Shown: positions 15,947-25,621 of the stretch, in pieces
Position numbering within the stretch: the stretch's first letter is position 1
Layout: every line of letters begins with the position of its first letter
From: Sagittula sp. P11
GTDB taxonomy: Bacteria; Pseudomonadota; Alphaproteobacteria; Rhodobacterales; Rhodobacteraceae
Assembly (NCBI RefSeq): GCF_002814095.1
Contig: NZ_CP021913.1
Location: forward strand, 3,726,501-3,790,500
DNA: 64,000 nt
Direction of reading: 5' to 3'
Position numbers and translations under genes: made by a program
Notes under the pieces: generated by a model
The model's database searches: none
Told to the model about the DNA's origin: nothing
The model's input: the letters and a program-made list of their open reading frames with translations, nothing else

Positions 15947-18184
15947 TCAGACGTAGAAGTCGACGTGGTGCTTGAGCGGCAGGGTGCGGTAACGCTCGCC
16001 GGTCAGGTCGAAGATCGCGTTGGCCAGCGCGGGGGCGGCGGGCGGTGTGCCAGGCTCCCCGATACCGCCGATGTGTTCCTGGGTCTCGAGGATGCGGACA
16101 CGGACCTGCGGCATCTGGGTGATGCGCAGCGGCTCGTAATCCGGGAAGTTCCTCTGCTGGACGGCGCCCTCGGCAAAAGTGATCTCTTCGCCGATGGCCG
16201 CCGACAGCCCCATGGCGAGACCGCCGGTCAGCTGCGCCTCGATGTTGTCGGGGGCCAGCGCCACGCCGGGGTCGGCTGCCATCCAAGCGCGCGTCACCCG
16301 GATCGCATCGTCCTGCATCCTGACCTCGACCACCACGGCCACGGGCGTGCCGAAGCTGTAGCACATGGCGACGCCGCGCCCGACGCCTTCGGGCTTCTCG
16401 TCCGTCCAACCGGACATCTCCTTGACCGCGTTCAGCACTTCCCACGCCGGCAGGAACTCGTCCCGGCAGAGTGCCTGGCGGAACTCGATCGGGTCAGCCC
16501 CGGCGGCATGGGCCATCTCGTCCATGAAACTTTCCATGAAGAAACCGTTTATCGACGAGCCGACAGAGCGCCAGAACCCGACCGGCGGCATCTCCGACGC
16601 GGCAAAGCCCTGCACGCGGTAATTGAAGATGTCGTAGGGCTGGTTGAAGGCGCCCTCCACGATGGCCTGATCCGGACCGCCGGGCGCAAAACCCGCCGCG
16701 CGCGTCAGGGCAGGGCCGGTCACCGGGACCGAGGAAATGCGCGCCTCCAGCATCTCGGCCGTGCCCTCGCGCACCGCACCGCGGAACCGCGCGATGGCGG
16801 CGGGGCGGTAGAAGTCGTGAGTCATGTCCTCTTCGCGCGAATAGGTCAGCAGCACCGGCGAGCCCGGCACCTCCTTGGCGATCCGCGTGGCATAGCGCAC
16901 CGCATCGACCTCGCCGCGCCGGCCAAAGCCGCCGCCGAGGTAGGTCACGGTCATTTCCACGTCGTCCTCGTCTAGGCCCGCTTCCTCTGCCGCGACACTG
17001 ACCGCGAAGGTGGGCATCTGGCTGCCGGTCCAGAGCCGCAGCTTGCCGCCGTCGAACCATGCGTTGCAGCTTTGCGGTTCCATCGTCGCATGGGCGAGGA
17101 AGGGCACGCGGTACTCCGCCTCGATCTGCTGGGCGTCGCGGTGCAGGCGTGTCACGTCGCCGTCGTCCCGCAGCATCGAATCCGGCTCCTTGTCGAAGGC
17201 CTGCTCGAGCGCCTTGGCCAGCGCCGCGTCGTCCTTCTGGTAGCGCGCCGCATTCCATTCGACCGGAATGCGGTTCACCGCGTCCTGTGCGATCCAGGTG
17301 TTGCTGGCGATCACCGCGAGGCCATCGCCAAGGTCCACCACCTTCTCAACCCCCGGCATGCGCGAGACCTCGAAGGCGTCGAAGTCGCGCACCGTGGCGC
17401 GGGTGGGGGCAAGGCGGATGGCCGCGAACTTCTGGCCCGGCAGGCGGGTGTCGATGGCGAAGATTGCTGTGCCGGTGGTCTTGGCGGGGATATCCACGCG
17501 CTGGAACCGGGTGCCGAGGATCTTCCACTCTTCCGGCTCGCGCAGCTCGATGCGCGGCGCCTCCAGTTCGGCGGCCTCCGCGGCAAGGCGGGTGTAGGGG
17601 ATTTTCGTGCCGTCCGGTGCGATGACGTGGCCCTTGTCGGTGACCAGCTCTGCGGGCGAAACGTCAAGCCGGTTGGCAGCCGCCTGCACCAGCAGTTCGC
17701 GCGTGGTGGCGCCGACCACCCGCATCCGCTCGAACCCGTCCTTCATCGCCGTCGACCCGCCCGTCACCTGCAGCGACATGACCTTGCCCACGTGGCCGAT
17801 CAGGTCGCCGAGGGAACGCTGGAGGGAGGAGGCGTCATAGCCCTTGCCCTCGACCGCGAGGCCCAGCATCGCGTGGTTGTAATAGGCCTGCGCGGGCGGA
17901 CCGTGGATGATGCGGATCTGGTCGAGCGTGACGTCGAGTTCCTCGGCGATCAGCGCGGCCCATGTGGTCATCGTGCCCTGGCCCATCTCCGCGTGGGGGG
18001 CGACGACGGTGATGCCCTCGTTGTCGATCACCACCCAGGGGTTCAGCGCGGTCTCGCCCTCGCCGGGCTCGAGCGGGTTGGGGGCGGGTTTCGCCACGTA
18101 CCACGCGGCAAAGGCGGCGCCGCCGGCCACGGCGAGCGTGCCGAACAGGAAGGTGCGTCGGGCGATCTTGCCGATGCTGGACAT
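15947..18184 (-). CDS. Molybdopterin-binding subunit of a xanthine-dehydrogenase-family hydroxylase (IorB-like)
   Basis: This 745-residue subunit belongs to the isoquinoline 1-oxidoreductase/aldehyde oxidase branch. It starts with a twin-arginine-like signal (ARRTFLFGTLAVAGGAAFAAW), which points to export of the folded enzyme to the periplasm. Molybdopterin-binding motifs are seen at GGGFGRRGEVDAV (about 417-430) and PVGFWRSVGSSINGFFMESF (about 537-556), with IGEPGTPPAAPALANAI near the C terminus. The length fits the single-chain IorB form. It follows the Fe-S subunit gene by 3 bp, forming a two-gene operon without an FAD subunit. The substrate (N-heterocycle or aldehyde) cannot be read from the sequence. 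Confidence 0.9.
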   Translation of the reverse strand: MSSIGKIARRTFLFGTLAVAGGAAFAAWYVAKPAPNPLEPGEGETALNPWVVIDNEGITVVAPHAEMGQGTMTTWAALIAEELDVTLDQIRIIHGPPAQAYYNHAMLGLAVEGKGYDASSLQRSLGDLIGHVGKVMSLQVTGGSTAMKDGFERMRVVGATTRELLVQAAANRLDVSPAELVTDKGHVIAPDGTKIPYTRLAAEAAELEAPRIELREPEEWKILGTRFQRVDIPAKTTGTAIFAIDTRLPGQKFAAIRLAPTRATVRDFDAFEVSRMPGVEKVVDLGDGLAVIASNTWIAQDAVNRIPVEWNAARYQKDDAALAKALEQAFDKEPDSMLRDDGDVTRLHRDAQQIEAEYRVPFLAHATMEPQSCNAWFDGGKLRLWTGSQMPTFAVSVAAEEAGLDEDDVEMTVTYLGGGFGRRGEVDAVRYATRIAKEVPGSPVLLTYSREEDMTHDFYRPAAIARFRGAVREGTAEMLEARISSVPVTGPALTRAAGFAPGGPDQAIVEGAFNQPYDIFNYRVQGFAASEMPPVGFWRSVGSSINGFFMESFMDEMAHAAGADPIEFRQALCRDEFLPAWEVLNAVKEMSGWTDEKPEGVGRGVAMCYSFGTPVAVVVEVRMQDDAIRVTRAWMAADPGVALAPDNIEAQLTGGLAMGLSAAIGEEITFAEGAVQQRNFPDYEPLRITQMPQVRVRILETQEHIGGIGEPGTPPAAPALANAIFDLTGERYRTLPLKHHVDFYV

Positions 18185-18187
18185 GGA

Positions 18188-18643
18188 TCAGGCTCCTTGC
18201 GCGGCGGACTTGATGGCGGCGCGAATGCGGGGGTAGGTGCCGCAGCGGCAGAGGTTGCCCGCCATGGCATCGTCGATCTGCTGGTCGGTGGGGTTCGGCA
18301 CCTCTTCCAGGAGGGCCGCCGCCTGCATGATCTGACCCGACTGGCAGTAACCGCACTGCGGCACCTGCGCGTCGATGAACGCCTTCTGCAGGCGGTGCAG
18401 CGCGTCGGGTGTGCCCAGCCCCTCGATGGTGGTCACGTCGCCCTCGACACTGTCCAGCGGCGTCACGCAGGCCCGCACCGGCTGGCCGTCGATGTGCACG
18501 GTGCAGGCGCCGCAGGACGCGACACCGCAGCCGTATTTGGTGCCCGTCAGGTTCAGCGCATCGCGCAGCACCCAGAGGAGCGGCACGTTGCCGGGCAGGT
18601 CGACCTCGTGGGCGGTTCCGTTGACGGTCAGGGTGAAAGGCAT
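18188..18643 (-). CDS. (2Fe-2S) subunit of the molybdenum hydroxylase (IorA-like)
   Basis: This 151-residue protein carries two [2Fe-2S] clusters. The plant-type cluster uses [15 protein letters not shown] with a further Cys in VRACVTPL. The helical-domain cluster uses CGYCQSGQI and [10 protein letters not shown]. It passes electrons from the molybdenum centre of the partner subunit encoded 3 bp downstream. The start at 18643 follows AAGGAGATCCC; an upstream in-frame ATG at 18730 has no such site. It has no signal of its own, so it is likely exported piggy-back with the Tat-bearing large subunit. Confidence 0.92.
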   Translation of the reverse strand: MPFTLTVNGTAHEVDLPGNVPLLWVLRDALNLTGTKYGCGVASCGACTVHIDGQPVRACVTPLDSVEGDVTTIEGLGTPDALHRLQKAFIDAQVPQCGYCQSGQIMQAAALLEEVPNPTDQQIDDAMAGNLCRCGTYPRIRAAIKSAAQGA

Positions 18644-18806
18644 GGGATCTCCTTCGGGGGAGCTTTGATTTGGCGGGCCGCGATGTCGCGCCCTTTTGTT
18701 CGATTGTGCGGCTTCCCGCGCCAAGGTCAAGGCGTGGCGCCCCGGCGGCCCCCGCTTTCCCGCGCTGTTGCTGCGGCGTGTCGCAGGTGCACGCGGCGCC
18801 CTGCGA

Positions 18807-19640
18807 TTACAGATCGGTGCGCAGGGTCCAGAGATCCGGGAACAGCTCCACCTCCAGCATGCGCCGCAGGTAGCTGACGCCGCCCGTGCCGCCGGTGCCG
18901 CGCTTCAGGCCGATCACCCGCTCGACCGTGGTGACATGGTTGAAGCGCCAGCGGCGGAAGTAGTCCTCCAGGTCCACGAGCTTCTCCGCCAGTTCGTAGA
19001 GATCCCAGTGCGCCTGCGGGTTGCGGTACACCTCGGCCCAGGCTTCGCGAAGCGCGGGGACGGGCGCGTGCGGTCTGGCGCGGTCCCGCTGCATTGCCTT
19101 GTCGGGAAGGGGGATCGCCTGCGCCAGCCGCTCCACGGCGAGATCGTAGAGCGAGGGCCGGGTCAGTTCTTCCTCCAGCCGCGCGGCGATCTCGGGGCGG
19201 TGGGCGTGGGGACGGATCATCGCGGGATTGCGGTTGCCCAGCAGAAACTCGATCTCGCGGTACTGGTAGGACTGGAAGCCCGAGCTCTGCCCCAGCGTTT
19301 CGCGGAAGGTGGTGTAATCCGACGGCGTCATGGTGCGCAGCACGTCCCACGCGCTGTTGAGCTGTTCGAAGATCCGCGTGGTCCGGGTCAGCCGCTTGAA
19401 GGCGGGGCGCGCGTCTTCGCCGGCAAGGTCGGTGCGGGCGGCGTTCAGTTCGTGCAGGGCCAGCCGCATCCAGAGCTCGGACGTCTGGTGCTGGATGATG
19501 AAGAGCATCTCGTCCGGCGCCTCCGACAGCGGTGCCTGTGCCGAGAGGATGGCATCGAGGTGCAGGTAGTCGCCATAGGACATGGACCGGTCAAAGGACA
19601 TCTGCGCGCCTTCGCCGGAGGGATCATAGGGCTCGGTCAT
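18807..19640 (-). CDS. kynA: Tryptophan 2,3-dioxygenase
   Basis: This 277-residue heme enzyme opens the indole ring of L-tryptophan to give N-formylkynurenine, the first step of the kynurenine pathway. Family motifs are [11 protein letters not shown] (about 21-31), [20 protein letters not shown], the heme-ligand region [16 protein letters not shown] and the substrate loop [13 protein letters not shown] near the C terminus. The start at 19640 places the N terminus as in other members; an open upstream extension lacks similarity. Kynureninase lies 16 kb away at 35203-36393, and no arylformamidase (kynB) is seen in the window. Confidence 0.95.
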   Translation of the reverse strand: MTEPYDPSGEGAQMSFDRSMSYGDYLHLDAILSAQAPLSEAPDEMLFIIQHQTSELWMRLALHELNAARTDLAGEDARPAFKRLTRTTRIFEQLNSAWDVLRTMTPSDYTTFRETLGQSSGFQSYQYREIEFLLGNRNPAMIRPHAHRPEIAARLEEELTRPSLYDLAVERLAQAIPLPDKAMQRDRARPHAPVPALREAWAEVYRNPQAHWDLYELAEKLVDLEDYFRRWRFNHVTTVERVIGLKRGTGGTGGVSYLRRMLEVELFPDLWTLRTDL

Positions 19641-19761
19641 GGCTGGCTGTCCTGTGTCGAAAAGGTCTGAAGAACCGATATGCGAAGTCGGCAGCAAGGT
19701 AAATTCGTGCTCGCTGCAGACGGGCAGAGCGACAGGTCCGCCGCCCGCCACTTGCAGCGCC

Positions 19762-21618
19762 TCAGCCGGCAGGTGAGGACCACATCGCCGGGGTGATGCC
19801 AAACTTGCGGATCCTGGAATAAAGCGTCGTCTGCCGCACCCCGAGGATGTCTGCCGCGCCGCCGGGTCCCGCGACCCTGCCGCCGGTTTCCCTCAGGCAG
19901 GCGACGAGGTTCTCGATCTCCGCCGCGCGGAATTCCTGTTCTGTCAGGATCTTCCCGGCAGGCCGCCCGCTGGCGGGCAGCGAAGCATCCAGCCCCTCGA
20001 TCCGCAGCTTGTCGCCTTCGGACACGATCAGGGCGCGTTCCATCACGTTCTCCAGCTCGCGCACGTTGCCGGGCCAGTGATAGGCCACGAGCTTGCGGAT
20101 CGCGCCCGTGGTGATCGTCGGCTCCGCGCGTTTGGTGCGGCGGCAGGCGAGACGCAGGAAATGCGCGGCCAGAAGCGGGATGTCCTCGGTGCGTTCGCGC
20201 AGCGGGGTCAGCGCGATAGGGAAGACGTTGAGGAAGAAATACAGGTCCTCGCGGAACCGACCGGCCATGACCTCGCGCGACAGGTCGCGGCTGGTGCAGG
20301 CGATGATGCGGACATTGACCCGCCGCTGGCGGTCCTCGCCGACGCGGGTGATGGTCTGATCGCGCAGCGCATCCAGCAGCCGCCCCTGAAACTCGAGCGG
20401 CAGGTCGGCGACCTCTTCCAGAAACAGCGTGCCGCCGTGCGCCAGTTCGAGCCGCCCGGCCTTGTCGATCCCGCGTCCGTCGCGGCGGACCTGCCCGAAA
20501 AGCTCGCTGTCGATGTTGTCGGGCAGGGCGGCGCAGTTCAGCCGGATCATCGAGCGGCGCCTGCGGTCCGACGCCTTGTGCACGGCGGCGGCGACCAGCG
20601 ACTTGCCGGTGCCCGACTCCCCGGTGATCAGCACGTTGGCATCGGTCGGCGCCACCAGTTCCACCTGTTTCAGCGTCCGCTGGATCGCGGGGGCTTCGCC
20701 CACCACATCGTAATGCGCGCGCGCAGAGCTGATCTCTTCCTGGAGGTAGGCGTTCTCCTGTTCCAGCCGGTCGCGCAGGGCGTCGACCTCGGCCATGGCG
20801 TCACGCAGCCGCCGCTCGCTTTCCTTGCGGTCGGTGATGTCGCGGAAGATCACCACGGCACCGGCCAGCACCTGCCCGTCGTAGATCGGGGTCGAGACGT
20901 ATTCGACCTGGATCGGGCGGCCGTCCTTGCGCCAGAACACCTCGTTCTCCACGCGGCTGACACGTTCGTTGCGGAACGAATGGTAGATCGGGCAGTCGCG
21001 GTGATCGTAGGGCGTTCCGTCGAGGTGGCGGTGGTGGATGATGGCATGGGTGTCGCGGCCCAGCAGATCCTCCGCCGACCAGCCCAGCATTTCCTGCGCG
21101 GCGCGGTTGACGAAGGTGGTCTGTCCGTCCGCGTTGATCCCGTAGATGCCTTCGCCCGCCGCATCGAGGATCAGCTGGTTCTGGCGTTCCAGTTCCGAAA
21201 AGAAGGTCTGGGTGCGCTTCCACTCCATCAGGCCGGAGCGGTGGAGTGTGCCCGCCTCGGTGATGTCCTGCCGCGCCTGAAGGTCGTCGAGCGGGACGAG
21301 CGCGATCAGCAGTCGGTGGCCGTCCGCGGTGCGGAGGTAAGTGCCGTTCAACTCGCAGGGCCGCGGTTCGCCCCCGGGCAGGAGCAGGCGGAGCTCGCGG
21401 GTCCAGTGGCGGCCGTAGTGCTGCACCCCGTCGGCAAAGACCACGAGATGACCGGCGTCGCCGTCGAGGCAGTCGAGGAAACTCTCCCCGGCCAGCGGAC
21501 GCCCCAGAAGGCGTTCGGCGTCCGGATTGGCGGCGCAGATGCGGTCGGTGGCCGGGTCCACACTGACGGCGGGCCAAGGCCACAGGTCAAGGATCGAATC
21601 GGGCGACAGATCTTTCAT
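19762..21618 (-). CDS. PAS-AAA+-Fis regulator lacking the GAFTGA loop (probable cyanate-operon regulator)
   Basis: This 618-residue protein is built like a bacterial enhancer-binding protein: an N-terminal PAS-like region (about 10-120), a second PAS with PAC (about 145-270), a short coiled coil, an AAA+ domain (about 305-540) and a Fis-type HTH at the C terminus ([20 protein letters not shown]). Walker A is GESGTGKS, but the Walker B region reads GGTLFLEEV. The sigma-54-contacting GAFTGA loop is absent: [18 protein letters not shown] stands where ELFGxxxGAFTGA is expected (about 370). It is divergent from the cyanate transporter and is therefore its likely regulator. The start is uncertain; an in-frame ATG at 21663 would overlap the operator-like repeats. 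Confidence 0.85.
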   Translation of the reverse strand: MKDLSPDSILDLWPWPAVSVDPATDRICAANPDAERLLGRPLAGESFLDCLDGDAGHLVVFADGVQHYGRHWTRELRLLLPGGEPRPCELNGTYLRTADGHRLLIALVPLDDLQARQDITEAGTLHRSGLMEWKRTQTFFSELERQNQLILDAAGEGIYGINADGQTTFVNRAAQEMLGWSAEDLLGRDTHAIIHHRHLDGTPYDHRDCPIYHSFRNERVSRVENEVFWRKDGRPIQVEYVSTPIYDGQVLAGAVVIFRDITDRKESERRLRDAMAEVDALRDRLEQENAYLQEEISSARAHYDVVGEAPAIQRTLKQVELVAPTDANVLITGESGTGKSLVAAAVHKASDRRRRSMIRLNCAALPDNIDSELFGQVRRDGRGIDKAGRLELAHGGTLFLEEVADLPLEFQGRLLDALRDQTITRVGEDRQRRVNVRIIACTSRDLSREVMAGRFREDLYFFLNVFPIALTPLRERTEDIPLLAAHFLRLACRRTKRAEPTITTGAIRKLVAYHWPGNVRELENVMERALIVSEGDKLRIEGLDASLPASGRPAGKILTEQEFRAAEIENLVACLRETGGRVAGPGGAADILGVRQTTLYSRIRKFGITPAMWSSPAG

Positions 21619-21651
21619 GCGGAAACAATACCGCAACGCAGCATCCGTGTT

Positions 21652-21680
21652 ACGAAAAATCATAAATTACGAAAATTCGT
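21652..21680. promoter_or_regulatory. Pair of ACGA-N4-TCGT-type inverted repeats (candidate operator)
   Basis: ACGAAAAATCAT (21652-21663) and ACGAAAATTCGT (21669-21680) are two versions of one 12-mer with an inverted-repeat core, with starts 17 bp apart. The second is perfect and extends to TACGAA-AA-TTCGTA. They lie 34-62 bp upstream of the regulator start and 169-197 bp upstream of the transporter start. A third copy lies at 21749-21760. Confidence 0.5.
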
Positions 21681-21748
21681 ATTTTATTGGGATGCGGTGA
21701 GCGGGTCAAACAATTGATTTTACGATGCATTCAATCAATCCGCGTTTC

Positions 21749-21760
21749 CCGAAAAATCGT
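21749..21760. promoter_or_regulatory. Third copy of the ACGA-N4-TCGT-type repeat
   Basis: CCGAAAAATCGT differs from the inverted-repeat consensus at one position. It lies 89 bp before the substrate-binding-protein start codon, within the promoter region of the rightward cyanate operon. Confidence 0.4.
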
Positions 21761-21848
21761 CAACCGACGCGACGGACCGCGTTAACCTTTTCCCATCAGA
21801 CGCGGTCAGTCCTCGAAAGACCGGGCATCAACACGGGAGACGGAACAC

Positions 21849-23216
21849 ATGAAAAGTCTGGGGAACCCCTTCGATCCGAAGTCCGACCTGCGCCACGGCG
21901 CAGGCTGCGGATGTGCAAGCTGCAAGGAAACCGCCGCCGAGACTGCGGCACCGGACACCACCGACGCGATGCTGGAACGGGCCGTCGAAAGCGCGGTGGT
22001 CCGGTCGATGTTCGGCCAGAACGACCTGAGCCGCCGGTCCTTCATGGGCATGGTGGGTGGCACCACCTTCGCGGCGGCGCTGGCTTCGGTCTTTCCCATG
22101 GACAAGGCCAAGGCTGCGATCCTCGACGAATTGGGCACGCCCGAGAAGACCGACCTCAACATCGGCTTCGTGCCGATCACCTGTGCGACGCCGATCATCA
22201 TGGCGCAGCCGCTCGGGTTCTACGAGAAATACGGGCTGAACGCGCAGGTCATCAAGACCGCCGGCTGGGCCGTGGCGCGCGACAAGTCGCTGGCCGGAGA
22301 ATACGACGCCTCCCACATGCTGACGCCCATGCCGCTCGCGATGACGCTGGGCGCAGGCTCCACCGCCAGCCCCTACATCATGCCCGCTGTCGAGAACATC
22401 AACGGGCAGGCCATCGTCCTGCACAACGACCACAAGGACAAGCGCGATCCGAAGCAGTGGAAGGGCTTCACCTTCGGCGTGCCCTTCGAATACTCGATGC
22501 ACAACTTCCTGCTGCGCTACTACGTGGCGGAGCACGGGCTGGACCCGGATGTCGACATCCAGATCCGCGTCGTCCCGCCGCCGGAGATGGTGGCGAACCT
22601 CAGCGCGGGCAACCTCGACGGCTATCTTTCGCCCGACCCGTTCAACCAGCGTGCGGTCTGGGAGGGCATCGGCTTCATCCATGTCCTGACCAAGGAGATC
22701 TGGGAAGGCCACCCCTGCTGCGCCTTCGCCGCGCCGCTGTCCTTTGCCCAGGAACTGCCGAACACCTACGGCGCGCTCCTGAAGGCGATCATCGACGCAA
22801 CGCAGTACGCCCGCGTACCGGAGAACCGCAAGGAAATCGCCGAGGCGATCAGCCCGACCAATTACCTCAACCAGCCGGTTCCGGTGGTCGAACAGGTGCT
22901 GACCGGCACATACGCCGACGGTCTGGGCGAGGTGAAGCAGGTGCCCGACCGCATCGATTTCGACCCGTTCCCCTGGCACTCCATGGGTGTCTGGATCCTC
23001 ACCCAGATGAAGCGCTGGGGCTATATCGAGGGCGACGTCGACTACCGCGGCGTGGCCGAGCAGGTCTATCTCGCCGCCGACTGCAAGAAGATCATGAACG
23101 ATCTGGGTTACGACGCGCCGGACGTCACCTACACGTCGCACACGATCATGGGCAAGACCTTCGATCCGGCGGACCCGGAGGGCTATGTGAAGTCCTTCGC
23201 CATCGGCAAGGGCTGA
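21849..23216 (+). CDS. Cyanate/nitrate-type ABC transporter substrate-binding protein (CmpA/NrtA family)
   Basis: This 455-residue periplasmic protein captures the anion substrate for the transporter encoded by the next two genes. The CmpA/NrtA family binds nitrate, bicarbonate or cyanate; cyanate is inferred from the cyanase gene in the operon. Family motifs include IGFVPITCATPIIMAQPLGF (about 101-120), KTAGWAVARDKSL and EIWEGHPCCAFA. Before the twin-arginine signal (SRRSFMGMVGGTTFAAALA, about 61-79) lies an unusual N-terminal stretch of about 60 residues with a Cys cluster (GCGCASC at 19-25). The gene starts the operon, 230 bp from the divergent regulator. Confidence 0.9.
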   Translation: MKSLGNPFDPKSDLRHGAGCGCASCKETAAETAAPDTTDAMLERAVESAVVRSMFGQNDLSRRSFMGMVGGTTFAAALASVFPMDKAKAAILDELGTPEKTDLNIGFVPITCATPIIMAQPLGFYEKYGLNAQVIKTAGWAVARDKSLAGEYDASHMLTPMPLAMTLGAGSTASPYIMPAVENINGQAIVLHNDHKDKRDPKQWKGFTFGVPFEYSMHNFLLRYYVAEHGLDPDVDIQIRVVPPPEMVANLSAGNLDGYLSPDPFNQRAVWEGIGFIHVLTKEIWEGHPCCAFAAPLSFAQELPNTYGALLKAIIDATQYARVPENRKEIAEAISPTNYLNQPVPVVEQVLTGTYADGLGEVKQVPDRIDFDPFPWHSMGVWILTQMKRWGYIEGDVDYRGVAEQVYLAADCKKIMNDLGYDAPDVTYTSHTIMGKTFDPADPEGYVKSFAIGKG

Positions 23217-23219
23217 ACC

Positions 23220-24050
23220 ATGACGCTCTCCCTGAACCAGAAGGCAGCGATCCTGTCGCTTCTCCTGCTGGCGGTCGGCCTCCTCGTGTGGGAGGCCGCC
23301 ATCCCCGGCCAGAAGCCGCTGTCCGAGATGACGGAATACGAACGTCTCACCGGCGGCGGTGCCCAGAAGGCCGGGGTGCCGCCCCCGTCGCAGGTCCTCG
23401 CGAAGGCGTGGGAGCAGTTGTCGAACCCGTTCTACGATGCAGGCCCGAACGACAAGGGCATCGGCATCCAGATCGGCTATTCGATCTACCGGGTGCTGAC
23501 GGGCTATGCGCTGGCGGCGCTGGTCGCCCTGCCGCTCGGCTTCCTGATCGGGATGTCGCCCATAGCCTACAAGGCGCTCAACCCCTTCATACAGGTGCTG
23601 AGGCCGATTTCGCCGCTCGCATGGATGCCACTGGCGCTGTTCATCATCCAGGACAGCGAGGCCTCTGCGATCTTCGTGATCTTCATCTGTTCGATCTGGC
23701 CAATGCTCATCAACACCGCCTTCGGTGTGGCGGGGGTCCGGTCGGACTGGGTGAACGTGGCGCGCACGCATGAACTGGGGGCATTGAAGACCGCCTTCAC
23801 AGTGATCCTGCCCGCTGCGGCCCCCACCATCATCACGGGGATGCGCATCTCCATCGGCATCGCGTGGCTGGTGATCGTCGCGGCCGAGATGTTGGTCGGC
23901 GGGACCGGCATCGGCTACTACGTCTGGAACGAGTGGAACAACCTCGACCTGACCTCCGTCATCTTCTCGATCCTCATGATCGGCGTCGTCGGCATGTTGC
24001 TGGACTCGGCCTTCGGGGCGCTCCAGCGGGCGGTGGCCTATGCGGAGTGA
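23220..24050 (+). CDS. Cyanate/nitrate-type ABC transporter permease
   Basis: This 276-residue inner-membrane subunit has about six hydrophobic segments. It carries the permease EAA-like loop that docks on the ATPase (ARTHELGALKTAFTVILPAA, about 181-200) and the family phrase LRPISPLAWMPLALF. It follows the binding-protein gene by 3 bp, so both are translated from one message. It matches NrtB/CynB/SsuC-type permeases; specificity for cyanate rests on context. Confidence 0.9.
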   Translation: MTLSLNQKAAILSLLLLAVGLLVWEAAIPGQKPLSEMTEYERLTGGGAQKAGVPPPSQVLAKAWEQLSNPFYDAGPNDKGIGIQIGYSIYRVLTGYALAALVALPLGFLIGMSPIAYKALNPFIQVLRPISPLAWMPLALFIIQDSEASAIFVIFICSIWPMLINTAFGVAGVRSDWVNVARTHELGALKTAFTVILPAAAPTIITGMRISIGIAWLVIVAAEMLVGGTGIGYYVWNEWNNLDLTSVIFSILMIGVVGMLLDSAFGALQRAVAYAE

Positions 24051-24176
24051 TCCCCAAAGCGCGGGTCCGTGCCTCCCCGAAAGGGGGCATGGCACCGCCG
24101 CCGGACCAGACCACACCCGCGGCGCCCGCCGGTCGAGGCGTGACGCCCAAGCCCCCCAATCCGAAAGGCCCTCGGC

Positions 24177-25085
24177 ATGACCAAACCCTATCTGAGCGTC
24201 GAGAAGCTGACCCAGTCCTTCCCGGACGGCAAGGGCGGCACGATGACCGTCTTCGAAGATGCCACCTTCGGGGTCGAGAAAGGCGAATTCGTCTGCATCC
24301 TCGGCCACTCCGGCTGCGGCAAGTCGACGATCATGAACATCCTCGCCGGTCTGGCGGAGCCCACCTCCGGCGTCGTGAAGATGGACGGCTTCGAGGTGTC
24401 GGGACCGTCGCTCGACCGCGGTGTCGTCTTCCAGAACTATTCGCTGCTGCCGTGGCTCTCGGCGCTGCGCAACGTGATGTTCGGCGTCAAGGCGCGTCAT
24501 CCCGACTGGTCCCGCGCCAAGGTGGCGGAGCATTCGGAGCAGTACCTGTCCATGGTCGGGCTGGAGGGCGACGCGATCCACCGCAAGCCCGCGCAACTGT
24601 CAGGCGGCATGCGCCAGCGCGTGTCCATCGCGCGCGCCTTTGCGAACCATCCGAAGCTGCTGTTGCTGGACGAACCCTTCGGCGCGCTCGACGCGCTCAC
24701 CCGGGGCACGATCCAGGAGGAACTGCTGAAGATCTGGAGCCGGACACAGCAGACCGTCTTCATGATCACCCACGACATTGACGAGGCGATCCTGCTGGCC
24801 GACCGCATCCTTTTGATGACCAACGGGCCGCTGGCGCGCGTGGCGGAGTCGGTGGAGATCACCATCGACCGGCCGCGCAACCGGACAGAGATCGTCGAGC
24901 ACCCGAACTACTACGCCATCCGCAACCACTTGGTGCAGTTCCTCGGACGGCGGTCGAAAGAGCTGGCGGGCCAGCCCTCGAACGGGGTGCCGCAATCGCC
25001 GGAAACCGTGCGCATCGACCTGACGGAAACCCCGACCGAAGACGACAGCGACGACAGCCCGCGGCTTCGTGCCGTGCACCGATGA
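24177..25085 (+). CDS. Cyanate/nitrate-type ABC transporter ATPase
   Basis: This 302-residue ATPase energises the permease. Motifs are Walker A GHSGCGKST (about 43-51), Q-loop VFQNYSLLPW, signature LSGGMRQRV, Walker B LLLLDEPFGALDAL and H-loop MITHDIDEA. It is longer than minimal ATPases (about 260) because of a hydrophilic C-terminal tail of about 40 residues rich in Asp, Thr and Ser. A 126-bp spacer separates it from the permease gene; the AAAGGCCCTCGGC just before the ATG recurs almost exactly before the NTF2-like gene at 25710. Confidence 0.92.
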   Translation: MTKPYLSVEKLTQSFPDGKGGTMTVFEDATFGVEKGEFVCILGHSGCGKSTIMNILAGLAEPTSGVVKMDGFEVSGPSLDRGVVFQNYSLLPWLSALRNVMFGVKARHPDWSRAKVAEHSEQYLSMVGLEGDAIHRKPAQLSGGMRQRVSIARAFANHPKLLLLDEPFGALDALTRGTIQEELLKIWSRTQQTVFMITHDIDEAILLADRILLMTNGPLARVAESVEITIDRPRNRTEIVEHPNYYAIRNHLVQFLGRRSKELAGQPSNGVPQSPETVRIDLTETPTEDDSDDSPRLRAVHR

Positions 25086-25150
25086 CCCCGCGGCCCCGGG
25101 CCGCTGATCTGAGCCGTGCGGCTTGAGGCCGCCATTCCAAGGAAAGACCC

Positions 25151-25621
25151 ATGAAAGACAACTACGAGGTGCCCAAGATGATGACCAAAGAGGACGTCAC
25201 CGTGATGATCCTGTCGGCCAAGAAGCAGGCCGGCCTGACGTGGGAGGGGATCGCGGACAAGATCGGCATGTCCCCGGTCTGGACCCACTCCGCCTGCATG
25301 GGCATGAACGCGATGTCGCCCGAGAAGGCCGAGCTTCTGGTATCGGTTATGGGACTGCCGCAGGAGGCCGCGGGCGTGCTGGCCGAAAGCCCCACCAAGG
25401 TCTGGGAACAGACGGTACCGACCGACCCCTGCATCTATCGCCTGTATGAAATCGTCGGCGTCTACGGCCCCACGATCAAGGCGCTGATCCACGAGAAGTT
25501 CGGCGACGGCATCATGTCCGCCATCGACTTCGACATGCAGATCACCCGCGTCCCCAATCCCAAGGGCGACCGCGTGAAGATCGAGATGTCGGGCAAGTAC
25601 CTCGGCTACAACAGCTGGTGA
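25151..25621 (+). CDS. cynS: Cyanate hydratase (cyanase)
   Basis: This 156-residue enzyme converts cyanate and bicarbonate to ammonia and CO2, releasing nitrogen and detoxifying cyanate. The catalytic triad of E. coli CynS (Arg96, Glu99, Ser122) is present as Arg97 and Glu100 in [12 protein letters not shown] and Ser123 in DGIMSAIDF. The length equals the family norm (156). The N-terminal helical domain and the C-terminal beta domain ([15 protein letters not shown]) are complete. It follows the transporter ATPase by 65 bp, with AAGGAAAG before the ATG. No carbonic anhydrase gene (cynT) is nearby. Confidence 0.97.
   Translation: MKDNYEVPKMMTKEDVTVMILSAKKQAGLTWEGIADKIGMSPVWTHSACMGMNAMSPEKAELLVSVMGLPQEAAGVLAESPTKVWEQTVPTDPCIYRLYEIVGVYGPTIKALIHEKFGDGIMSAIDFDMQITRVPNPKGDRVKIEMSGKYLGYNSW

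Noticed and set aside
21828-24596. Leftward 922-codon open frame opposite the cyanate transporter
   Set aside because: It is an antisense shadow of the binding-protein, permease and ATPase genes; composition is His/Arg/Gly-rich without domains.
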